5,609 nucleotides of DNA from Cyclobacteriaceae bacterium (GTDB lineage: Bacteria; Bacteroidota; Bacteroidia; Cytophagales; Cyclobacteriaceae). The notes under the pieces were generated by a model. The model was not told the DNA's origin. It did no database searches and saw nothing but the letters and a program-made list of their open reading frames with translations. Positions 1 to 4,882 of this stretch are shown here, one piece after another. A program made the translations under genes and the position numbers. How positions within the stretch are numbered: position 1 is the first letter of the stretch; each line of letters opens with the position of its first letter. Location: positions 1-5,609 of the forward strand of contig WGED01000101.1 of NCBI GenBank assembly GCA_015492915.1, read 5' to 3'.

Positions 1-188
1 AAATAATTATATTTAAAGAACTTATCAAAATATGTTACTTCTTTCGGGCTACCGGCATCAACCTGAAAATGCTTCGTAAAAGCAATGTATAACCATAAAA
101 AAATTCCTGACGTATATAATACAAAATCGATTTCGGGGTTTTGAAAAAAGACGTATTTGATTTTAAAAATAAAGTTATATTTTTGCAC
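1..188 (-). CDS. Possible 5' part of an unrecognised protein gene running off the left edge
   Basis: A minus-strand frame stays free of stop codons from a TAA at 197-195 to the left edge, about 62 codons in A/T-rich DNA. The only conventional start codon in it is GTG at 188-186. The translation includes a hydrophobic run (SGIFLWLYIAF) followed by a protein-like stretch (FTKHFQVDAGSPKEVTYF). I recognise no family. Against it: there is no ATG, the early part is rich in Phe/Lys/Asn as expected from random A/T-rich sequence, and the proposed start lies on top of the promoter assigned to the rightward gene. A competing plus-strand reading of 3-92, ending in TAA at 90-92, could instead be the tail of an upstream gene. 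Only one of these can be right, and both may be chance. Confidence 0.22.
   Translation of the reverse strand, partial: MQKYNFIFKIKYVFFQNPEIDFVLYTSGIFLWLYIAFTKHFQVDAGSPKEVTYFDKFFKYNY
156..185 (+). promoter_or_regulatory. Bacteroidetes-type promoter for the DUF2795 gene
   Basis: TTTG at 156-159 and TATTTTTG at 178-185 match the Bacteroidetes sigma consensus (-33 TTTG, -7 TAnnTTTG) with an 18-bp spacer. Transcription would start near 190-195, giving a leader of about 20 nt before the ATG at 212. The match is seen in the sequence; activity is inferred. The flanking DNA is T-rich, so a chance match is possible, but the position fits the downstream gene well. Confidence 0.6.
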
Positions 189-211
189 GATTATTTAGAA
201 ACCGTAAGATT

Positions 212-433
212 ATGTACTGGACATTAGAGTTAGCTTCTTATTTGGAAGACGCCCCCTGGCCGGCAACCAAAGACGAGTTGATAGATTATTCTATCAGGTC
301 GGGAGCACCAATGGAAGTAGTGGAAAATTTGCAAGAGTTGGAAGATGATGGACAGCCTTATGAGAACATCGAAGAAATCTGGCCGGACTATCCGACCAAG
401 GAGGATTTCTTTTTCAATGAAGATGAATACTAA
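212..433 (+). CDS. DUF2795 domain small acidic protein, function unknown
   Basis: This is a 73-residue protein that I recognise as the Bacteroidetes form of the DUF2795 family (PF11387). The family core is visible as PATKDELIDYSIRSGAP (17-33), followed by a helix-like EVVENLQELEDDG segment and a conserved-looking tail, IWPDYPTKEDFFFNEDEY (56-73). It is strongly acidic, with about 21 Asp/Glu against 3 Lys/Arg, and has no signal peptide or membrane segment, so it should be cytoplasmic. The ATG at 212 sits about 20 nt downstream of the predicted transcription start and has no Shine-Dalgarno, as is common in this phylum. The gene appears monocistronic, flanked by its own promoter and a strong terminator. 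No biochemical role is established for the family as far as I know, and none can be inferred from the neighbours. Confidence 0.88.
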   Translation: MYWTLELASYLEDAPWPATKDELIDYSIRSGAPMEVVENLQELEDDGQPYENIEEIWPDYPTKEDFFFNEDEY

Positions 434-454
434 TAACCGAAAAGAAATCATTTG

Positions 455-492
455 AAGGGCAATGAGCTATGAGTTCGTTGCCCTTTTCTTTT
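455..492 (+). terminator. Rho-independent terminator after the DUF2795 gene, shared with the ispD end
   Basis: AAGGGCAATGAGCT (455-468) pairs with AGTTCGTTGCCCTT (472-485) around a 3-nt loop, giving a 14-bp stem with two G-U pairs in the plus-strand RNA. The tract TTTTCTTTT (484-492) follows. It starts 21 bp after the DUF2795 stop. The loop-proximal side contains the ispD stop codon, and one arm encodes the last ispD residues. In the minus direction the hairpin also forms but is followed only by an interrupted T-rich run, so termination of ispD there is likely weaker. Confidence 0.85.
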
Positions 493-1156
493 GCAATAAA
501 GCTTCCGCCACCACCAAATCCTCCGGTGTGGTAATCTTAATATTTTCATAGCTCCCCTCAAACAAATGAATCTTCACTCCATGCCTTTCAGCCACACTGG
601 CATCGTCTGTAAAACCTTCATCCTCCTCAAAACAGCCGAATGCTTCAATGATCAGATTTGTCCTGAAAGTCTGGGGGGTCTGAATAAGCCGGTATTTTGA
701 ACGGTCAACTACCGCCGAATCGTCCTTGCCGATTCTTCTCAGGCTCTCTTTTAACGGCGTCGAAGCAATGGCCGTTCCATGCTCATATGCCATTCGGAAT
801 GAATTGTTGATAATTTCCGGTGATACCAGCGGCCGGACACCATCATGAATAGCCACCAGGCTGTCATGATCTTCTATGAGAAAAAGCCCATTTTTTACTG
901 AGTGAAACCTCGTCGGCCCTCCCGGGACTATCTGTAGTTTTATGCCGAAAGCATACTCATTACAAAGCCTTTTCCACTCCTCTATTTGATCACCGGGAAG
1001 CACGAGTATGATGCTTACTAAATCAGAATATTGCCTGAATGCCGCGATGGTGTGCATGAGGATAGGTTGCCCTGTAAGTAACATAAATTGTTTGGGGACG
1101 GAGCTGTTCATCCGCGAACCGCTTCCTCCGGCAACGATGATGGCGTATTCTTTCAT
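467..1156 (-). CDS. ispD: 2-C-methyl-D-erythritol 4-phosphate cytidylyltransferase
   Basis: IspD transfers CMP from CTP to 2-C-methyl-D-erythritol 4-phosphate, giving CDP-ME and pyrophosphate in the MEP route to isoprenoid precursors; it acts in the cytoplasm. The 229-residue product has the usual length and fold markers. The N-terminal nucleotide-binding signature AGGSGSRMNSSVPKQF (9-24) carries Arg15 and Lys22, which match the catalytic pair of the family. HDGVRP (104-109) supplies the metal-binding Asp105. RLIQTPQTF (156-164), FTDDAS (182-187) and NIKITTPEDL (205-214) with Lys207 complete the substrate site. The N-terminus aligns with family starts, so the ATG at 1156 is secure. There is no Shine-Dalgarno. 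The gene lies 34 bp after queA on the same strand, but a terminator-like hairpin ends directly at its start codon and no clear promoter of its own is seen. Confidence 0.96.
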   Translation of the reverse strand: MKEYAIIVAGGSGSRMNSSVPKQFMLLTGQPILMHTIAAFRQYSDLVSIILVLPGDQIEEWKRLCNEYAFGIKLQIVPGGPTRFHSVKNGLFLIEDHDSLVAIHDGVRPLVSPEIINNSFRMAYEHGTAIASTPLKESLRRIGKDDSAVVDRSKYRLIQTPQTFRTNLIIEAFGCFEEDEGFTDDASVAERHGVKIHLFEGSYENIKITTPEDLVVAEALLQKKRATNS

Positions 1157-1182
1157 AAAAAAAGCTTCTGAAAAGAAGCTTT
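1157..1182 (-). terminator. Hairpin with U-tract between queA and ispD
   Basis: Read on the minus strand, AAAGCTTCT and AGAAGCTTT (plus coordinates 1174-1182 and 1161-1169) form a perfect 9-bp stem with a 4-nt TTTC loop. Seven T's follow (the last three belong to the stem) and run straight into the ispD ATG at 1156. It begins about 8 bp after the queA stop. The shape is that of a rho-independent terminator for queA, though the stem is short and A/T-rich. Because it abuts the ispD start it could also limit ribosome access or act as a partial terminator within a queA-ispD transcript. Confidence 0.7.
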
Positions 1183-1190
1183 AATTTACT

Positions 1191-2237
1191 TTAAATGATC
1201 AGCATGGCATCGCCATAACTGAAAAATTTATATCCTTCCTTGATCGCTACCTGGTACGCATCCATAACCAACTCGTAACCGCCAAATGCGCAAGCCATCA
1301 TCAGCAGGGTGCTTTGCGGCAGATGAAAATTGGTGATCAGGGCATTGCAGATTTTAAACTCATATGGGGGAAAGATAAATTTATCCGTCCATCCTTCACG
1401 CTCTTTGAGCCGGTTGCTGGCCGAAACAGAAGATTCAAGTGCCCTCATTGCGGTTGTACCCACGGCACAAACCTTTTTTTTCTCATCCAGCGCCTTATTG
1501 ACGATCTCGACCGTTTCCTTGCCAACGTAAAAATTCTCCGAATCCATCTTATGCTTGGTGAGGTCTTCCACATCCACGGGCTTGAATGATCCAAGTCCTA
1601 TGTGCAGCGTGATGGGAGTCAGTTGAACGCCTTTGATCTCAAGACGCTTCATGAGCTGCTTCGTGAAGTGCATGCCCGCTGTCGGAGCTGCCACAGCGCC
1701 GATTTTCTCAGCAAATAATGTCTGGAATCGCTCTCTGTCTTCCGTCTCCACCTGGCGATTGATCTCTTTCGGCAGCGGAGTTTCGCCCAATGTGTCGATC
1801 AGTTGTCTGAATTCTTCATCACTCCCGTCGTATAAAAATCTGATTGTCCTGCCCCGCGAGGTAGTATTGTCGATGACCTCAGCAACGAGCTCGCCATCAC
1901 CAAAATATAATTTATTGCCGACGCGTATCTTCCTGGCCGGATCTACCAGCACATCCCACAATTTCATTTCCCTGTTCAACTCCCGTAGCAGGAACACCTC
2001 GATTTTAGCGCCTGTTTTTTCCTTGTTGCCATACAGTCTGGCAGGAAAAACCATCGTATCATTGACAACGAGCGCATCCCCCTCATCAAAATAATCCACA
2101 ATATCTTTGAAGATCTTATGCTCTATTTCACCGGTATCCCTGTGGATAACCATCAATCGTGCTTCATCCCTGTTTTCAGCCGGATATAAAGCTATTGAGC
2201 CAGCCGGAAGATCAAACTTGAATTCGGATAGTTTCAT
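1191..2237 (-). CDS. queA: S-adenosylmethionine:tRNA ribosyltransferase-isomerase
   Basis: QueA moves and rearranges the ribosyl group of S-adenosylmethionine onto preQ1 at tRNA position 34, producing epoxyqueuosine, the penultimate step of queuosine synthesis. The 348-residue protein is full length for the family and ends with the typical GYKFFSYGDAMLI (335-347). Other signatures seen are LYPAENRDEARL (17-28), VVNDTMVFPARL (57-68), GAVAAPTAGMHFT (180-192), LHIGLGSFKPV (211-221), HKMDSENF (229-236), AVGTTAMRALES (258-269) and NALITNFHLPQSTLLM (298-313). The ATG at 2237 gives the expected MKLSEFKFDLP start. A -7 promoter element lies about 50 bp upstream. No preQ1-riboswitch-like structure is apparent in the leader, only an A/T-rich inverted repeat. 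The other queuosine genes are not in the window. Confidence 0.97.
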   Translation of the reverse strand: MKLSEFKFDLPAGSIALYPAENRDEARLMVIHRDTGEIEHKIFKDIVDYFDEGDALVVNDTMVFPARLYGNKEKTGAKIEVFLLRELNREMKLWDVLVDPARKIRVGNKLYFGDGELVAEVIDNTTSRGRTIRFLYDGSDEEFRQLIDTLGETPLPKEINRQVETEDRERFQTLFAEKIGAVAAPTAGMHFTKQLMKRLEIKGVQLTPITLHIGLGSFKPVDVEDLTKHKMDSENFYVGKETVEIVNKALDEKKKVCAVGTTAMRALESSVSASNRLKEREGWTDKFIFPPYEFKICNALITNFHLPQSTLLMMACAFGGYELVMDAYQVAIKEGYKFFSYGDAMLII

Positions 2238-2260
2238 ATTTAATATTACACTAAAACAAT

Positions 2261-2280
2261 AAAATAACGTGTGTTATTTT
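2261..2280. repeat. AT-rich inverted repeat in the queA leader
   Basis: AAAATAAC (2261-2268) and GTTATTTT (2273-2280) are perfect 8-bp inverted arms around GTGT. If queA is transcribed from the -7 element at 2290-2297, the repeat lies in the first bases of the queA mRNA, about 25-45 nt ahead of the ATG. It could be a 5' stem-loop, an operator for an unidentified regulator, or on the plus strand a weak terminator-like hairpin, since two more T's follow. The symmetry is seen; the role is not known. Confidence 0.5.
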
Positions 2281-2289
2281 TTAAGCCTG

Positions 2290-2297
2290 CAAATTTA
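2290..2297 (-). promoter_or_regulatory. -7 promoter element for queA
   Basis: On the minus strand this reads TAAATTTG, an exact match to the Bacteroidetes -7 consensus TAnnTTTG. It would place the transcription start near 2283 and give a leader of about 45 nt before the queA ATG at 2237. No good TTTG stands at the usual -33 distance, so the assignment rests on the -7 element and its location in the divergent gap. Confidence 0.5.
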
Positions 2298-2351
2298 ATG
2301 AATTGTAGGAGAAATCTTAGTGATTTGGTCAAGTCTTTTAATTAAACGAGT

Positions 2352-3608
2352 GTGGTTTTGATCTATACACGATTAATATTTGAGAGTTTCAGATTTGCGT
2401 GGAACGCCCTGCGGCAAAACCCGCTCCGTACTATTCTGTCCCTCACAGGCGTGACGATCGGGATTTTCGCCATCATCGCCGCCCTCACAGTCGTGGATTC
2501 ACTCAAGGAAAATATCAAAAGCAGCCTGTCCTTTCTCGGTACCAACGTGCTCTATGTTGAAAAATGGCCTTACATCTTTACACCAAATGCCCCATGGTGG
2601 GAATACCAGAAAAGGCCGATGGTCACCTACAACGAGTACAAATTTCTGGAGAAAAACCTGCAAAATGCCTCGGCGATCTGCGTCTTTGTAATCAGTAACG
2701 GGCGCACAATCAAAAGAAAAAACAACAGCATCGGCGGCATTACCGTAACTGGCGTGACGGAGGGACACCAGGATATCTATGAAATAAAAATTGCACGCGG
2801 GAGGTTTTTTTCACCACGGGAAATTGACTACGGCTCCAATGTCGTTGTGATAGGTTATAATGTTAAAACGACACTTTTCCCGTCAGAGGATCCCCTGGGG
2901 AAAGACGTTGTTATCAAAGGATTGAAATACAGGGTGATCGGCGTGATGGAAGAAGCAGGTGAAACGCTCCTGAACACACCGAGCAATGATGAAAGCGTTT
3001 TGATACCATACGGATCTTACAGAAAGATTTTTTATGCCGGCAGACGACGGGGCGGGTACACGCTCGTGGCCGTAAAGGGCTATGACTATGACGAAGGACT
3101 GGAGGAACTGGAGAATGAAGTCAGGGGATTGATGCGGAGTTATCGTGGGCTCAGACCAAAAGACGAAGATGATTTTGCCATCAACCGGCCGGAAGCCATC
3201 ACCAACCAGTTGCAGGGAGTATTCGACGTGCTTACCATGGCAGGCTGGTTTATAGGCATTTTTTCAATACTTGTCGGCGCATTCGGCATCGCCAATATTA
3301 TGTTCGTAACGGTACGTGAGCGCACGGGGATAATCGGCATACAGAAATCGCTGGGGGCCAAAAATTATTTTATACTCTTCCAGTTTTTATTTGAGGCGGT
3401 ATTCCTGAGCCTTCTCGGAGGTGGGATAGGGTTACTTCTTGTATATGCCGGCACATACATCCCGCTCGGCACTTTTGTGCTCTCGCTCATGGCAAAAAAT
3501 ATCATTCTCGGTATTGGCATTTCCACCATAGTAGGCGTTGCATCCGGCATCATCCCCGCACTGATGGCCGCCAGGCTCGACCCTGTGGTGGCGATCAGGG
3601 CAAATTAG
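2352..3608 (+). CDS. ABC transporter permease, MacB/FtsX family
   Basis: This inner-membrane permease of 418 residues has the four-helix MacB topology. TM1 is at about 27-48. A large extracytoplasmic MacB_PCD-like domain spans about 50-290. Three C-terminal helices of the FtsX domain lie at about 296-320, 340-368 and 382-405. Between TM2 and TM3 lies the coupling-helix motif RERTGIIGIQKSLGA (322-336), which normally contacts the ATPase. The end ARLDPVVAIR (407-416) is typical of the family. The segment KWPYIFTPNAPWWEY (71-85) resembles Bacteroidetes members I know. The start must be non-ATG: TAA at 2343-2345 is in frame, and the first in-frame ATG is residue 90, after TM1. GTG 2352 or TTG 2358 are the candidates. 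No ATPase gene is near, so substrate and partner are unknown; such permeases often move lipoproteins, peptides or toxic compounds. It converges on pth with a 4-bp overlap. Confidence 0.9.
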   Translation: MVLIYTRLIFESFRFAWNALRQNPLRTILSLTGVTIGIFAIIAALTVVDSLKENIKSSLSFLGTNVLYVEKWPYIFTPNAPWWEYQKRPMVTYNEYKFLEKNLQNASAICVFVISNGRTIKRKNNSIGGITVTGVTEGHQDIYEIKIARGRFFSPREIDYGSNVVVIGYNVKTTLFPSEDPLGKDVVIKGLKYRVIGVMEEAGETLLNTPSNDESVLIPYGSYRKIFYAGRRRGGYTLVAVKGYDYDEGLEELENEVRGLMRSYRGLRPKDEDDFAINRPEAITNQLQGVFDVLTMAGWFIGIFSILVGAFGIANIMFVTVRERTGIIGIQKSLGAKNYFILFQFLFEAVFLSLLGGGIGLLLVYAGTYIPLGTFVLSLMAKNIILGIGISTIVGVASGIIPALMAARLDPVVAIRAN

Positions 3609-4162
3609 GTATTAAAAAAATTCATGGTGCGCTCGATGCCGATGGTACAAAACGAAAGGGTAGCCTCAGCGGCTTTTTTAATTACTTCAGGCAATTTTTC
3701 AAACTCTTCTTCCGTAAAACGGCTGAGCACGTAATCCACCTGTCCGCCTTTGGGAAAATCATTTCCAATACCCATTCGAAGCCTCGGATAATCATTTCCC
3801 AGGTATGCCTCGATGTCCTTGAGTCCGTTATGGCCTGCGCTCGACCCTTTAGCCCGCATGCGTATTTTGCCGAAAGGCAATGAAATATCATCAGTGATGA
3901 TCAGGGTTTTCTCTTTGGGTATCTTGAGTTGCTGCATCCAGTAATTGACTGCTCTTCCACTCCTGTTCATGTAAGTGGACGGTTTGACCAGATAGATGGC
4001 TTTGCCTTTGTGACGGAAATCGGCAACACTCGCAAGGCGTGAAATCTGAAACTCCGCTTTCGCCTTATCAGCAAGGTAATCGGCCACGAGAAAGCCGATA
4101 TTGTGTCTTGTCAACTCGTATTCCGGCCCGATATTGCCCAGGCCGACGATCAGAAATTTCAT
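3605..4162 (-). CDS. pth: Peptidyl-tRNA hydrolase
   Basis: Pth cleaves the ester bond of peptidyl-tRNAs released prematurely from ribosomes, recycling tRNA; it is a small monomeric cytoplasmic enzyme. The 185-residue length is normal. Active-site features are visible. GLGNIGPEYELTRHNIGF (7-24) carries Asn10 and the catalytic His20. PSTYMNRSGRAV (61-72) carries Met65 and Asn66. TDDISLPFGKIRMR (90-103) carries the Asp that polarises the histidine. GSSAGHNGLKDI (106-117) carries Asn112. The ATG at 4162 gives MKFLIVGLGN, the expected start. The gene follows prs and rplY on the same strand, the conserved prs-ctc-pth order, but a strong terminator lies between rplY and pth, 28 nt from its start, and no convincing promoter is seen in the remaining gap. 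Its stop codon (TAA, 3607-3605) overlaps the permease stop (TAG, 3606-3608). Confidence 0.97.
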   Translation of the reverse strand: MKFLIVGLGNIGPEYELTRHNIGFLVADYLADKAKAEFQISRLASVADFRHKGKAIYLVKPSTYMNRSGRAVNYWMQQLKIPKEKTLIITDDISLPFGKIRMRAKGSSAGHNGLKDIEAYLGNDYPRLRMGIGNDFPKGGQVDYVLSRFTEEEFEKLPEVIKKAAEATLSFCTIGIERTMNFFNT

Positions 4163-4190
4163 GAGAAACAGGCCTTTTTTCTGTTAAGAT

Positions 4191-4225
4191 AAAAAAAATC
4201 CTGCTTAGGGTGTAAGCAGGATTTT
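4191..4225 (-). terminator. Strong rho-independent terminator after rplY
   Basis: On the minus strand AAAATCCTGCTTA (4225-4213) pairs perfectly with TAAGCAGGATTTT (4207-4195) around a 5-nt CACCC loop. The run of T's from the right arm continues to 4191, eight in all. The 13-bp stem begins 18 bp after the rplY stop codon. On the plus strand only four T's follow the stem, so it is directional and should end the prs-rplY transcript. Confidence 0.92.
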
Positions 4226-4243
4226 ATGGAAATAAAGATATTT

Positions 4244-4870
4244 TTATTCTTCTGTACTTGCTTCAGCGGCTTCTTCGCCTTCTTCCTCAGCGGCCAAAGC
4301 TTCTTCTTCGGCGGTAGCGCTCTTAAGCGCTCTCGGTATAGCTACTGATGCGATCGTAACACGGGCGCTGTTAAGCACTTCGAAGTTTTTAGTTTCGATA
4401 TCGCCGACTTTGATTGATTTGCCAAGTTCCAGATTACTGATATCCATATTGATCACTTCCGGCATATTGGCAGGCAATGCCTTCACCTTCACGTAAGGTA
4501 GCTTGATAAGGAGTTTTCCACCCTGTACCACACCCGGGGATGTTCCGAAAAACTTAACGGGGATGTTCATTTTGATGGGTTTGTCATCAAATAGCTGGAG
4601 AAAATCTACGTGGAGGATGATCTCGCTGACCGGGTGGAACTGTATATCCTGCATGATGGCATCGTATTCGTCACCTTCAATGTTGAGCTTTACGAAAGCA
4701 GCTTCGGGAGTGTAAACAAGATCCCTGAAGAGGATCATCGGCGCATAAAAATGCACCTGTTCTTTGCCGCCGTATAATACACATGGGACATTTCCTTCCG
4801 TTCTCAGACGCTTTGCGTCCTGCTTACCGAGATTTGCTCTTTTATACCCTATAATCTCTACTGTACGCAT
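4244..4870 (-). CDS. rplY: 50S ribosomal protein bL25, Ctc/TL5 form
   Basis: This is the long (Ctc/TL5) form of ribosomal protein bL25, which binds 5S rRNA in the central protuberance of the large subunit. The 208 residues divide into three parts. The N-terminal L25 beta-barrel domain (about 1-95) carries VPCVLYGG (28-35) and the signature QDIQFHPVSEIILHVDF (74-90). The TL5-type C-terminal domain (about 98-182) includes VKALPANMPEVINMDIS (129-145). An alanine/glutamate tail (185-208) holds 11 Glu in its last 21 residues. Such tails are common in Ctc proteins and probably disordered. The ATG at 4870 gives the family-typical MRTVEIIGYKR. The leader is the A-rich 12-bp gap after prs, which indicates co-transcription with prs. 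A strong terminator follows. Confidence 0.96.
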   Translation of the reverse strand: MRTVEIIGYKRANLGKQDAKRLRTEGNVPCVLYGGKEQVHFYAPMILFRDLVYTPEAAFVKLNIEGDEYDAIMQDIQFHPVSEIILHVDFLQLFDDKPIKMNIPVKFFGTSPGVVQGGKLLIKLPYVKVKALPANMPEVINMDISNLELGKSIKVGDIETKNFEVLNSARVTIASVAIPRALKSATAEEEALAAEEEGEEAAEASTEE

Positions 4871-4882
4871 TGTTTTTAAGTT

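Noticed and set aside
124..133. AAATCGATTT palindrome upstream of the DUF2795 promoter
   Set aside because: A single 10-bp palindrome in A/T-rich DNA is expected by chance, and no second copy is seen.
230..451. 73-codon minus-strand frame opposite the DUF2795 gene
   Set aside because: It is the antisense shadow of a recognised protein family, with no similarity of its own and no promoter.
1314..2094. Plus-strand frames of 66 to 153 codons inside queA
   Set aside because: They lie wholly opposite a full-length, well-conserved queA; composition is Ser/Cys/Arg-rich as expected from antisense reading.
2238..2283. preQ1 riboswitch in the queA leader
   Set aside because: The predicted leader is about 45 nt and shows only an A/T-rich hairpin, without the G/C-containing stem and A-rich tail arrangement of the preQ1 aptamer classes.
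3682..3891. 69-codon frame on the same strand as pth in another phase
   Set aside because: Overlaps the conserved active-site region of pth and encodes nothing recognisable.
4244..4320. Repetitive Ala/Glu codons at the rplY 3' end as a possible DNA repeat
   Set aside because: Explained by the acidic low-complexity tail common in Ctc-type bL25 proteins.
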